Shown here in pieces: positions 1 to 12,800 of a stretch of 64,000 nucleotides of DNA. The stretch covers positions 11,620,645-11,684,644 of the forward strand of contig CM032813.1 of the NCBI GenBank assembly GCA_019155185.1, written 5' to 3'. The translations under genes and the position numbers were made by a program. Source of the DNA: Beaufortia kweichowensis. Taxonomy: Eukaryota; Chordata; Actinopteri; Cypriniformes; Gastromyzontidae. Positions within the stretch are counted from its first letter, which is position 1. The number at the start of each line of letters is the position of its first letter. The notes under the pieces are model-generated. The model worked only from the letters and a program-made list of their open reading frames with translations. It was not told the DNA's origin and ran no database searches.

Positions 1-120
1 CAAAGCACTTCTTAGTACTATTGTTGCCGCTTCTGATGTATCGCTTCATTGTCTCCTACTATTGTAAGTCGCTTTGGATAAAAGCGTCAGCTAAATGCCT
101 AAATGTAAATGTAAATGTAG
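1..120 (+). repeat. 3' end of L2-clade LINE/SINE tail
   Basis: The segment ends in the dispersed fish tail motif (GGATAAAAGCGTCAGC followed by TAAATG-type repeats). The preceding 60 bases match, in reverse orientation, the stretch just inside the tail of the LINE end at 45697-46150. It is therefore the 3' end of the same L2-like family, cut by the window edge. A TAAATG microsatellite tail is the usual end of this class. Confidence 0.75.
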
Positions 121-220
121 ATCACGGCTTTATAAACAGAGGTGATACGGTAAATCTGTTGCACTCGCAGACATGTCATGCCCTTTTTTACGGGAGTAAC
201 CTGTTGCAGAAGGTGCAAGG

Positions 221-1365
221 ATGATTCGCAGAGCTTTAAGAATTCATCGCGTTTTGCGACACAGACAGGATCCGTTAGCACAAAGCGATCGTATCCTATT
301 TGAAAGATATCGTTTTTCACTTGAGGGTCTCATTTACATTAATAATTTGATCGAAACTCACATTAAAAGTTTGACTCGTTGGAGTCGGGCTTTAACAGCA
401 GCACAAACTGTGTGCATCGCGTTAAGATTCTTTACGCGTGGCACTTTCCTGTACACTATTGGGGATGCTGAGAACTTAACCAAAAGAGCTGTCTGTTGTG
501 CCATTCGCAAAGTTTACCTGATGCTCAAGCAGTTTTTAGGGGGTTTTGTAGTCTTTCCAAGCCACTTAAGACCCCAAGTTGTAAAGCAGAGCTTTTTCGC
601 CATTGCCGGTACATTTTACTTATTAATGAAGATCGTGTGAATATTACTATGCTAGTAAATATGAATTGATTGTCCCTCAGGCTTCCCTCAGGCTTCCCTA
701 ATGTGATTGGTGCCATAGACTGCACACACATTTGTATCAAGGCCCCACCAGGCCCCATTGAAGGGGATTTTGTGAACCGAAAGGGGGTTCACAGTATAAA
801 TGTGCAGGTGAGTATCACAATTCTTAATATTTTATATAGGTTATATACACAATGCATTCCATAAGAATGCAGTTGATTGACTACAATGTCTTAGATGGTG
901 TGTGACTCTATGTGTCATATTACAAATGTGGAAGCCAAATGGCCAGGATCTGTGCATGACTCCAGAACTTTCAGAGAGTCACATTTACTCACATTATTTG
1001 AAGGTGGTAAGGAAAATATTAATGTCAAACTCACTGTATTACACACTGATTATGGTCCTAACAGAATTGCATTTTACCATTATACAGGTGATTATGATGG
1101 GATCCTGGTTGGAGACAGGGGCTATGCCTGTAGGCAGTATTTTACCCCATTCCCTGACCCCAACCCTGGACCACAAACCTGTTACAATGCAGCTCTAGCC
1201 AGGACAAGGGCACGCATTGAAATGACCTTTGATCAACTAAAGGGAAGATTTCAGTGTCTGAAAAGTCTGAGAGTTGCACCTGACAGGTGTGCCTGTGACA
1301 TTATTGTCGCATGTGCTGTATTACACAACATTGCCACCATTAGGTTGTGGAACACCATTTTTGAG
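221..1365 (+). CDS. PIF/Harbinger transposase (HARBI1-like), three exons
   Basis: The exons are 221-608, 692-807 and 895-1365, each with GT donors and AG acceptors, and they join in frame to 325 codons without a stop. The product is a DDE endonuclease of the PIF/Harbinger family. The three acidic residues are visible: D in AIDCTHI, D in GDRGYACRQY and E in RARIEMTFDQL. The family signatures WPGSVHDSR and AVLHNIA are also present. Known Harbinger transposases need a Myb/SANT-like partner for nuclear import and end binding; such a gene lies on the opposite strand at 2865-2291. The normal C-terminal exon was not found: after the GT at 1366 the sequence runs into GTGC repeats and then a solo LTR. 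The acceptor of exon 2 is preceded by an 11-bp tandem duplication that supplies a second AG. The element ends were not located. Confidence 0.85.
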
Positions 1366-1369
1366 GTGC

Positions 1370-1420
1370 GTGCGTGCGTGCCTCTGTGCGTGCGTGCGTG
1401 CCTCTGTGCCTCTGTGCAGA
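1370..1420. repeat. GTGC/CTCTGTGC simple repeat
   Basis: Short tandem repeats of GTGC and CCTCTGTGC lie directly downstream of the last recognised Harbinger exon. Confidence 0.8.
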
Positions 1421-1473
1421 CTCCTGCAACTCACTGCGGTCAAAATTAGCAAGTACATTAGTAGATAAAAAAA

Positions 1474-1512
<39 letters not shown>
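1474..1512. repeat. (TA)n microsatellite
   Basis: About 19 uninterrupted TA dinucleotides. Confidence 0.95.
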
Positions 1513-1517
<5 letters not shown>

Positions 1518-1633
1518 TGGGTGCATTATTTAGGGTGTTTTTGTACTTACAAGTACTTCCTCTAAAAGACACTCATCTGAGAGCGTCTCTTCACTGTTCT
1601 GTGCAATTAAAATACATGGTATCACGGTATGAC

Positions 1634-1935
1634 TGTTAAAGTCATCCGTGTCGAGACAAGAGTCGTGGAGACAGGAATACTTCAACGAATACTTTACTAG
1701 GAATAAACACCAGGAATACATCCAGTGGAACAAAGCGAGCTTAACACGCAACAACATAAACTAACATTACTTCAACACGAGACAAAGACAAAGGAAAGAT
1801 GCATGGTATAAAGAGAGTCCTTGATGACAGTGGGCAGGTGCAGGTGATCACAGAAGACGAATAAGTGGAAACAGGTGAGTGGAGTGCAAAGGATTATGGG
1901 AAATGGAGTCCAGGGAAACACATGGGGTTGTGACA
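1634..1935 (-). mobile_element. Solo LTR of a Ty3/gypsy-like element
   Basis: On the minus strand the 302-bp segment begins TGTCACAACCCC and ends in TAACA, the TG...CA form of an LTR. It is flanked by a perfect 5-bp direct repeat, ATGAC, at 1629-1633 and 1936-1940. No internal retroelement sequence adjoins it, so it is a solo LTR left by LTR-LTR recombination. It sits between the two genes of the Harbinger element and so inserted after it, if both belong to one element. Confidence 0.8.
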
Positions 1936-2290
1936 ATGACAAAGTCATAGACTGTCTCCACTATTGGTATTGATTTCACTATTGAGGGAAACTTACTGCA
2001 CATGCTTCAGCCACCGCTTGCATGGGAACAGGCAAAAGTGTGGGTGTGTTATTCAAAACTGCACAAAAAAGTTTGGGTACACAGAAAGAAAAACAGTTTG
2101 GGTACACAAGGAAAAAAAGCAACATTTGTACATTTACTCAAAGTTGGTTTAACTTTCATGTGAACGCAATTCAGCACTACTGAATTTACAGTTGAAATGA
2201 GTGTATCTGACCTTTGGATTACACCAAATGCAAGGTAACTACCAATTATTTTACAGTAGCTTATACAAAGAGAATTAAAAGACTCTTTAC

Positions 2291-2865
2291 CAGTAATGAA
2301 GGTGCTGTTGTTACTGCTTCCTGGCTGTGGGTCTAAGGAAGAGCTGCCTCCAGAGATACCCTGAACATTGGGTCTTTTCTCATTGAACCCAAGGGCCAGC
2401 TCTTCTGCCGGGGTGTGATGTGGCGGTGCAGGATCACCGCCTGTTTTTTTTAGTTCTGCCTTTTTCCTAGTGGCTGATATAAACAAGCACATCATTTCAG
2501 TCATTAAAAAGTCATTAAACAAAACACACACACACACATATATACATAGGGTAATATAATATTACCATTTTGTAGTATATTCTTGTATTTCACCTCTAGT
2601 TGTTCCCAAGTTCTAGTGGGTCCTGTGGTGGCTCTAACATAATAGATTAACGTAATTATTAAAAAGAATTGAAGTGTACATACATTGTAATAATTGATGG
2701 AAAACATCTAACATACTCACTACTTTACTCACTACTCACTACTCACTACATACAGCCTTTGAGGTGTTCCCTGGCATTCCTGATTAAATTTTGGAACTTG
2801 CCATAGCCCTACGTCAAGAGTTCTTGCTCTGCCTGCGAGAAAAAGTGAGCGTGCTCTTTGGCCAT
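2291..2865 (-). pseudogene. Myb/SANT-like accessory protein of Harbinger, broken
   Basis: Reading the minus strand, an ATG at 2865-2863 opens a trihelix-like start (MAKEHAHFFSQAEQELL) that meets an in-frame TAG after 18 codons. The remainder of that exon is short and runs into ACTC repeats. Exon 2 (2633-2566) encodes a segment with TGPTRTWEQLEVKYKNIL, and exon 3 (2473-2291) encodes KKAELKKTGGDPAPP and a Ser/Gly-rich tail. Both have good splice sites. This is the characteristic second protein of fish Harbinger elements, which binds the element ends and carries the transposase into the nucleus. The stop and the missing part of the DNA-binding domain make it non-functional. Confidence 0.75.
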
Positions 2866-3104
2866 TGTAGACAACCAATAGCAGCATTGTTGATCAGTTT
2901 TTCTACGATCCATACATATCCCCTTTTATAACAGCGCATGCACGTGCAATGATCTCAGATAATTAAATCCAGCCATAGTAATCATCAACAACAAGTGCGT
3001 TCGAAGAACCTAATTAGCCAGATAATGATTAGGCGGATCATATCATCTCGGATGTGTCTTTTGATCTCGGATGTAATAAGCGACGTACGAATAACAGGGC
3101 CCTG

Positions 3105-3307
3105 TTTGGATATCGCTGCCTGTTACCTGTTTTTGGATATTGCTGCCTGTACCCTGTTTTGGATATCGCTGCCTGTTTTTGAATGCCGTTTTTCCTCTGG
3201 ATGTTTTTTGTTCCCTGTTTTGGATTGTATGCTTACGTTTTTGAATCAAGAAGTAAACCTGTGTTAACCTTACCCCTCAGACTCTGACTCTTACCTGGAT
3301 TGTAACA
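3105..3307 (+). repeat. Short tandem units, LTR-like 3' fragment
   Basis: The unit TTTGGATATCGCTGCCTGTT recurs about four times with changes, and the stretch ends in GGATTGTAACA. The repeated pattern resembles the inner part of the solo LTR at 35928-36546. No matching left end or target-site duplication was found, so the assignment is tentative. Confidence 0.35.
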
Positions 3308-3865
3308 CATATGACCCCTTTAATGTACAATAACTTTATTTTTACTGTGTGTATTCAATGTTTTATGATGATATTTTATATTCTGTGACTGGTGTTATGA
3401 CCATTGTTTAAAACCAACATATGAACCCACTGCTAGAAAAAAGAGTGTTTGTGCATTTAGATGTATGACTCAAAACCTGCCAGTTTCAGAGAAACAGCGT
3501 TTTTAACAACTTCCCCTTCTAACAACTGGCCCTGATCTCATGCAATAACTCTCAAAATACAAGTAAAGTAAATATGTGCTATTAAATAAAAACAGTTATA
3601 TACAGTTACATTTAAAGTTATTAACAGCTACATGGTAAAATACAGATATATCGATAAACACATATAAAGTTACAGCCTGCTTTTAAGGATTCAGATGGAG
3701 CAATGAGCAAGCATGGGAGGTGTGGTCACATGGTTCAAGTCAGGCTGCTGTCACATGGTTTGTGTTTGCTATGACTTTAGATTGCTGGCCAAACTGTGGT
3801 TACACACAGTTCCTTTGTGAAATACTAAAAATCATAAAGAGGCATTTCATTGCTGTCAGTCAACT

Positions 3866-6800
3866 ATGGAAATACCAGCCATAAATCTCAAGGTAATTCA
3901 GTTATTTTTCCATTCATGTTTATTTGGTGTGCTGTATAGGCTATGAATAGGCTGACATGCAGACAATTGTCAGTATTGGTCTTTCCTGGATGTTTTTATA
4001 AACATATATAACACAATGTTTTTAACACACTTTTAAGCATTTTAAATATGTAAAAATGATGTTTATAACTCTAACTCTGTGTTAGTATTTGTTTTAGATT
4101 ATATAACGTGTAATTCATTCTTTTTATGTGAATGGCTTTGATTTAAAACTATTAAGATCCATACTTAAAGTTGTTGTTTTTTTTTTACTAGAATTATGTC
4201 ATCGTAACTGACCCTGTGATAAAGAAGGCAGATACGTCCCATTAATGCAGTTTATTTGTATAATGTATTAGCAATGAAACTGTTTTAAAAATTACAATGG
4301 AGGAAACATAGCTTTACTTTAAATATCACTTCTGCAGGCCATCGTGTTGGTTCACTGGTTACTGACAATCTGGTGAGAAAATTTGTTCTGTATTTTTACA
4401 CTAACCTGAGGAATTTCACCAGTAGTGAAAGTTCATCATACAGTTCTCAGTTCAGCAGAGAAAAAAGTTTCTTCTGAACCTCTAACACACACGCACACAC
4501 ACACATATTTATATATATATATATATATATGCATGTGTAATTATAATATAATATTTTAATTCTTGAATATTTTTCATTTTAATATTCATTGTCACTATAA
4601 ATTCCATGAATAAATAGATAGATAGTATGTGTAACATATGAATGTGTTTTTGTATGCAGGGGATGTTTGATAGCATGGCTGCCTTACTCCTATGTATTGG
4701 GTAATTTTAGTGTTCTTGCATTGGGTGCATGGGCCATCGCACAGAGAGACTCTATAGACGCTGTGTTAATGGTATGTATGAAAACTTTGATCTTTCAGAA
4801 ATGTTTAAATTTTGTTGTGTTGTAGCCTGAAACTACAATCTTTTAAATTATTATTTTTTCATTAATCTACACTCCCATAATCCCATAATCACAAAGTGAA
4901 AGCAGAATTTTAGAAATGTCTGTACATTTATTAAACAGAAAAACCGAAATATGACATTTACATAAATATTCAGACCCTTTACTCAGTACTTAGTTGAAGC
5001 ACCTTTGGCAGCTATTACAGCCTCGAGTCTTTTGCGGTATGACGCAGCAAGTTTTTCACACCTGGATTAGGCTTTTTGCCATTTTTCTTTGCAAAGTTTG
5101 GTCGATTTACTGTGAAGAATATGTCTCAGTGTGCGTGAAATAAAGCTGTTGCAAAGTTGTAAATAACTTGCGTAACATTTTCCAAAATACCCGATATGCA
5201 CGGTTCCGTCTCTCTTTTAGCTGCGCTTACAGTTTTGAGTGGAAAAGGTGGGACTTTTTTCTTGTAACCAATCAGAAGAGACTCTTGTTGACTCTTTGTT
5301 TTTTCTTCTATGATTGGCCCAATAACACACCAGCATTGTATTTTGCATGCTTGTGTTTTGTGTGTGAGTGTTATGTCCACTTGTCTCCTAATACTTGTAA
5401 GGTGCTTTGGATAAAAGCGTCAGCTAAATGCCTAAATGTAAATGTGTGTAGTGAGCCTGTGTTCTGTGTGTGTGCCTGTGTTTTGTGCATGTATGTTGTG
5501 TGAACGTGTGTGTATATGTATGTATGTGCATGTGTGTGTCTTGTGCATTGTGTGAGTGTGTTAGGTGAGTGTGTGGGCTGTTTGTATATATTTGTCCGTG
5601 AATGCGAGTGTATTTAGCCTACTACCTTTGCTTTTCACACTCTTCTTTCTTTTATATTTAACCTGTTAACTGTCACAGCAGAAATTGAGTATACACATGA
5701 AAATGCAATTGGAACTAAAAATAAATATTTTTAAATATAAGATATTTTTTAAATATTTTTTAAAGGGGGGTATCATGCTATTTCATGCATCCTGACTTAT
5801 TTACACTGTTAAAAAAATGGATGCTCATACAAGACATGGTCGAAGTGTCAAATAGCTAGTCGAGCGTATGACAGAGGATTTCTGTGCCGAATGCACTTTG
5901 TCAGGGTTCATACATTTTTTTTCAATATGGCGCTGTATGACTTCATACGAGCGGAATTCTTAGTATGAGCATTTCTCACAGAATCGCGCAAGCGCATCTC
6001 CACCTAAGCTGTAGCTCAAACACGCCCATCAACACGCACTCGTTCGGGTTACTGAAGCCTTAAACTGAAGTTACTTAAACTTTACTTAAACTTAGACTTT
6101 TTTTAATGTCCCAAGAGTGTTTTTGGTTGCAAGGGAAATGTGCTTGTTTAGCTTTCTAAAAAAACAGCGATAAGGGAAAAGTGGATGCGGTTTGTTTATC
6201 TGGCGCAACAACTGAGTTATTTTTCCATTATTCAGCGATGAACAGTAAGTGTCTAACTGCATATAATGTAAACAACACGAACATATAGTGAATCAAACAT
6301 TATCCAGGGATAATGCAATGTTGTAATGTGTGCGTGTAAATGCATTTGTTTAGCTAATTTCCACATAGAGTTGTTCCATTTGTGATCCGATTTTGCATGA
6401 GTGAAATATGTATGGCTGGATCTAAATGTTGGCCATAGTAATTTTAAGACAAAAAGTATCGATTGTGTAAAAAGTATCATTTTGTATCGATGTGGCTGCT
6501 TGATGAGCGCTGCGTGTGCTTGTGACTGTAGCTCTTCCCACAGCACACCTCTTTTAAAGCTATACCATGTCTTAAACACAGCGGTTGCTAATAAGTTGCT
6601 AAAAGGGACTACAGTTGTGGGGTGGTAAGCAAGTTTTTTTTTTGGTGAATTGGCAAATGGTGTGCAAATACAGTACACAATTAAACATAATACAAGAAAA
6701 CATAGTCTTTAAAGTTTATTTAGGGCACAATTATCAAGCATTATCAAGAAGTTTGAGGTAGCTTGGTGGTTGTGATGTTGAAGCCGCGACCGTGGTGTAG

Positions 6801-9800
6801 TTTGTTTATAGCATACATTTAGCATAGGCTTTTGGTGGAGGGAACCGGTGCGACGCTAACTTCTGGTTCGGCCTACAAACTTACATCATATCTGGACCAC
6901 TCTATAACATAGGCATTCCTTCTGAGGAATGGTGACAGTTAACAGGTTAATGTATTGCTTATAGTTAATGTATTTCCTGTACAGCTGCTTTGTAACAATG
7001 CAAATTGTAAAAAGCGCTATACAAATGAAACTGAGTTAAGAGTTGAGTTGAGATAGGGTTCAAGTCAGGGCCACTCTAGGACTTTCACAGAGGTGTTGCT
7101 AAGCTACTGCCTGTGTTGTCCTGGCTGTGTACTTAGGGTCATTATCATGTTGAATGGTAAACCTTTAGCTCAGTATGAGGTCCTGAGCGTTGTAGAACTG
7201 GTTTCCCTGACCAGTCTGCCAGTCCCCACTGTCTCCCAGACACTCCAACAGCATGCTGCCACTACCATGCTTTACTGTCGGAATGGTTTTGTCTCGTTCC
7301 TCTCTCTCAGTAAACCGAGGTTACGATAGTAGCCAGAGACGTTTCCTTTTGAGAACAAGTCAACAAGTTGTGTCAGGGGATGACACTTTAAGAAAGTAAA
7401 TAAAATCACTTCATGAGAACTGAAAAGAACAGCTCCAACACCAATAGAGCAGTCCATACCCTGGCTAGAATTAGCTAGGGCTGTCAGATCCACAACCCAG
7501 TGAGTTTAGAAACAGGCCACCACCTAGCACAGCCTCCATAGCTTACAAAGAGTTGGTCAGACTGGAAACTCAGGCGGCCATCTTGACCACGACAGGGAAC
7601 TCAGGGGCGGCCATCTTGACAACGACAGGAAACTCAGGGACGACAATCTTGACCGTGACAGAAAACTCGGGGACGGCCATCTTGACCGCGACAGGGAACT
7701 CAGGGGCGGCCATCTTGACAGTGACAGGAACCTCAGGGACGGCCATCTTGACCGTGACAGGAAACTCAGGCGACCATCTTGACCACGACAGGGAACTCAG
7801 GGGCGGCCATCTTGACAACGACAGGAAACTCAGGGACGACAATCTTGACCGTGACAGGAAACTCGGGGACGGCCATCTTGACCGCGACAGGGAACTCGGG
7901 GGGTGGCCATCTTGACCACGACAGGGAACTCACCCTCAATCTCCGAAGCATGGATGGATCTCTCCTCTATGTCCCCAGTCTCCACCAGCTCTCCCGCGGG
8001 CACAAGTGGTGTTGCCGGCTCACACACCTGGTCAGACGTCTGATGAGGCTCTGGCTCCAGGGCGATGATCGGCTCAGTCGTGGGGCTCCACTCTGGCTCT
8101 AATGTCGCAGCAGGCTCAGGCTCTCTGTCTGTGGTGGGCTCAGGCACTCGCTCAGTGCGGCAGGATGATGGCTGGCTGGACTCTGGGTCAGGAGTGGGGC
8201 TGATGATGTTTGCCGATGAGACGACATCCACAATTCGTCAGCACCCACTCCAAAAAGGTAAGAAAACTCTCTCAAGGACCCTGGCCGGACAATTTAGCCT
8301 TTGTGGCAGTGTTAAGACCCACATAATAGAAGGTGCAAAGGCAGTTGTCCAGTTTGCAGGGCAAGATATAAAAAGTACCCCGTATGGTCCCTGAGAGAGC
8401 GATCCCACTGCTTCAACATGAGTTGGTGGGCAGGGCTGGCCATGGTGAGGGTTAGTGCAAATCTTTGGTCAGGTCTTCTGTTACTGGATGAGGAATGGTG
8501 GAGACTGACACACAAGGATGAGGTAAAATGAGATGATTTACTGAACAAAATTCTTAGTCCATGTAACAAATAATCCAGGTAACAAAAAACATCCACAAAA
8601 ACACAGGCAAACAGGTAAGTAATCCACAAAAACAGTAATTCAAAGTGATAGGTAAATCCGCAGGGTAAAAGTCAAAAACATTAACAAAAACATCCACAGG
8701 TTAAACGATCAGGCAAACTAACAAGAAACCATGACAACATATTAACGAGACCTGACAACAAACACAAAACAAAACAGGGTTTAAATAGTGTCTGGGTTAA
8801 TGGATGGCTAAGGCAGAACCTTGATTTTGTGCTCAATGACACATAATATGATCCCTTTTACTAGTTCACCCTTGCAGATAATAAAGTGAGAGGAATGGTA
8901 TGCGTATTTGGCATGCTGTCCGGGGAGAGGGCTCCGAACTCTGCAATTCTTTCCGATCTTGGTACCTGCCCAAACACAGAGCGCTTCCCTTCAGAAAAGG
9001 GGTAGATGGTGAGGAGACGGGGTGCTGTAAGACTGGAGAGAAACGAGGGGTAGGGCTGATTGATTATTTATAGAGGTTCTCTCCATTCTGGTTGGGCAGA
9101 CAGTGAGATTACTGATAATGCACCAGCCACGTTGATTATCTGCACTTGCTCCTCCCGAAACATCACTTTAAAGAACATTTTTTCATGATTTTTCCTCCAC
9201 TGCTGAGTTTTTTTACAACTTTCTTTGCTTATATTTAACAGGGGGGCTACTATTTTTGTCATCAACTGTATATACAGTGCTGCTTTAAAGTTTGAGAACC
9301 CCTTGAGCTGTTCAGAGTTCTCTGTGGTTTTATCACGATTTTCTTATTTTATCATCACCTGCTTTTTATATATTAAATGTCAGATGTATGTTGATCAATA
9401 GCATATGTTTGTTTAGAGGGACTTTTGTGAGTAGCCAAAAAACTACATGGAAGATTTAATTAGTGTATGTGAAAAGTAGTGAAGTCCCGGCTGCATTGGT
9501 AAAGTCAAGTGGGTAACAGATTTAGATGAAACACATTTGGGTGCTTAATTTTTTTTTGGATAAAAGCGTCTGCTAAATGAATAAATTTAAAATATATTTA
9601 TTTGGTCATAATCAAAGCCGCCATATTTGGAGAAAAGCCAACACTGAATTCCAAGAAAATAACCTCTTCCCAACAGTAAAGCATGGTGGTGGAAATGTGA
9701 AGGTCTGGGGCTGCTAGGTAACCAAGAAACCGTAAACTTCTGTCACTACAACACACTACAACGCCATTCCCTTCATTGGATTGGACAATGAAAAAACGAA

Positions 9801-12800
9801 TAAAGTTGGGTGCTTTTCCGTTTAGAGTTTTTCAACTTCGGGCGCAGCATGCAAAACGCTCAAAACTGCCCATAGAAAACAATTTTAAAAAGGCGCCTCT
9901 CATTGCAAAAAACACGTTCTGTATGATCAAAAAAGTGGGATTCAAAAACTGAAGGTTATTTCTTAACCATCATCCTATGGTGATGGTTAATAAATGGTAC
10001 ATTTTTCTATGGTAATATTTGATTTTTGCTCTCTTTCAGTTCTTGATGGGGTTGGCCATGACGATCTTAACTGACATTGTCCATATTGGAGTTTACTATA
10101 CTCTATCTGAAGGCTTGTATGAAAGACCTGGACGGGACACATTCCGCTTCAGTGCAGGCATGGCGATTCTAAGCCTTCTGCTCAAACCCATTTCTTGCTT
10201 TTTTGTCTATCAGATGTACCATGAGAGAGGTGGCGACTACAATGTCAACTTCGGTAAGTGGGTGACCAAAGACCCCTAAAGTATGAAAATGCTTAAGCCA
10301 TTGCACCGCTAGTCTGTGTCATAGACATACTGTAATGCACAATTTGTTTCAGGTCTCAAATGTGACCAGTTAATGTTATGGTTCAGAGTGGGGCAGAGTG
10401 ATGTATGCGCTTAGTTCTTCAGAGACTTGAATAGTCTGATAGATAGATACTTGAACAAGCTGCTTTGATTGCCATGGTTAGTTTAAAGCATTTCATTAGC
10501 CTATTTAGAGCATTATCCTTTTCGGGACATGCACAAGCAAGGTTTTGAGTGAAAATGGCTTGCAGAAAAATAAAAAACAAAAGCAGATAATTGACTTTGG
10601 AGATGGTCACAGGACAAAACAGAAAGGCAGTTTGGTTGGTGTTTTTTAGTTTGAAAAACATTGCCAGTAGAGCAAAGGCCACTGATCTTTATAATATCTA
10701 ATGTTTAAATTATCTACGGCATAGATATGGTGTGGCTTTTTAGATAAATTTAAGTCGTCTGTTATTTTAGGTTAGACTATTATTCAGCAAAAGCTTTAAA
10801 AGCTTATCCATAACCAATGACCAGTAACCAGTTTTCTCTTGCACTATGTTTTTCTTGCTGGGTTTATTAATGTTGTGTTACAATACACCCATTTACTGCC
10901 ATGCATCATAAGCACTTTTGTGACACACTTTAACATGACTTTTTGGTTTTCAATGAAATTGGACATCACTTTGCTTTGGCTTGCTGCATATTGAGTGCAA
11001 AAACGACTTATGTGCAACGTCTAGTTGGTTCTTCATAAGTATGTATTGTGTCAAAATGCATTTCCAGCCCCGTGACCACTGTTATAACACTGTATAACAG
11101 GGGTCCCACGGTCATAAAAAACCTAGACATATCACGAAAATTTCACATTTAAATGGCAAAAAATTGCTCTTGTGATTTCTTGGGTCAGGTAAAGCATGCT
11201 TGTTACATTTCAACATAAAATTTAATTTATTTTTCTCAAAAGACCTGGGGTTTTAACCGTTGCATATGCACTAAACAGACCCTGGAAGATACGTACACTT
11301 CCTATGAAAGTTTGGATTTATAAAAACAAACGTGCTCTTGGGGCACACCTGCACACAAACTCTGACCCATGTGTACGCGCATTTTGCAGACTGAGCAGTT
11401 TGGAGATGCAGAATAGTAAGCTAAGGGACTGATGGCAGATGAGGGAATGTACACATATTTAACTTGATGTTGCTCATAGATCCCGTTATAATATCCATAC
11501 AAACCACTTTAAATCCTCATTATGTGTTATGTGTTAATCATAAATATAGTGCATGTTTAGGTATTCGATTTTTTAAAATATATTTTTTACACCTCGGCAA
11601 GTTTAGTTATTGTAAATCCCGATATGTGCTTGTCAAATTGCGCACATTTCTATGCGCAGTATCTATTCCTCTTTCCCTCTCTTTCTGTCCCCCTCTCTCT
11701 CTCTTCTCAGAGGGACTCAGAGAGAAATACAGATTAAGTTCCAGTTTGCCATTATACTGATCATAACAGTCCAGGCCCGCCTGATGCCCTTCCTGGTGCT
11801 GCATGGTGCTGCATGGCTGCCCAACGACACTTCCTTTGTGCACCCACAGCTCTATTAAATTTAATTGACTACTATACATATTAGTAATGATACTTTACTA
11901 CTATACAACTACTGTATATCATTAATTATTTACTTATTCACTTCTCTTAATTAGTATTTATTCTGTGTCCTGTATCTGTAATGTGAATTATAGATGCAAT
12001 CAATGGCACTTTGTGTCCTCTATTATGGATCGCATATGTTCCACGGTCATGTCAGGGGTTTTTTTCCATTAGGAAAAATTATTTTTTTAAATTATTTTAA
12101 TCCCTGATCACTGACTGTTGTGTTTTAATATCTTGTAAAACTGGTTTGGTACAATGATATTTGTGAAAATTGTGAAAATTTTTCAATTTTATTTATAAAG
12201 GGTTTTCAACAGTCAACAGTTAAAGCAACTTTACAGAAAGGCACGTAGATTAATTAAAAAACTTAAAACAATTAAAAACAAGTCTGGAGTCCTTGCCAGG
12301 CCAGGTAATGTCGGGTAATCTGACATCTTTGAGGGAGGCTGGATTGGAGCTGTCTTAATCACTAGTTAAATTTCTGTAAAATGATTTCTGAAACATTCTC
12401 AGTAAGCAATTATAAAATGGAAATTCACTGGTCAGAAAGTGTAAGAAACCTGGTATCATTTAACTCACAACACAAAACTTCTGTATTCTGTCTTCTATCT
12501 TTCTCTCAGACCTGGAGACCTCAGTGGACAGTCGATGCACCATAGACAGCGTTGATAGCACGTTACTCGGCCACAGATACTGAACATTTTCTTCTTTTCT
12601 CCTGCAATACTGTTCAGTTTCTTCTGTTTTCATTTCTGAGCTGCTTCGCTGGATTTTCACATAGATTCTTTTTGTTTGTTTCTTTTCTGTGTTTCTGCAC
12701 TTTTTCTTTATTCCTTAATTGTTCTTTGTAAATTCTAGTATTTATCTCTTTATCTTGTGTGTCTTTGCATATGTTTTTGGACATTAGTTTGTTACACAGA

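Noticed and set aside
7570..7935. Regular repeats resembling a CRISPR array
   Set aside because: Units are contiguous 33-bp copies with no unique spacers, in a vertebrate intron; it is a minisatellite.
10019..10039. Start codon upstream of agtrap exon 4
   Set aside because: These bases are the polypyrimidine tract and AG of intron 3; the exon begins at 10040 and is read in phase from exon 3.
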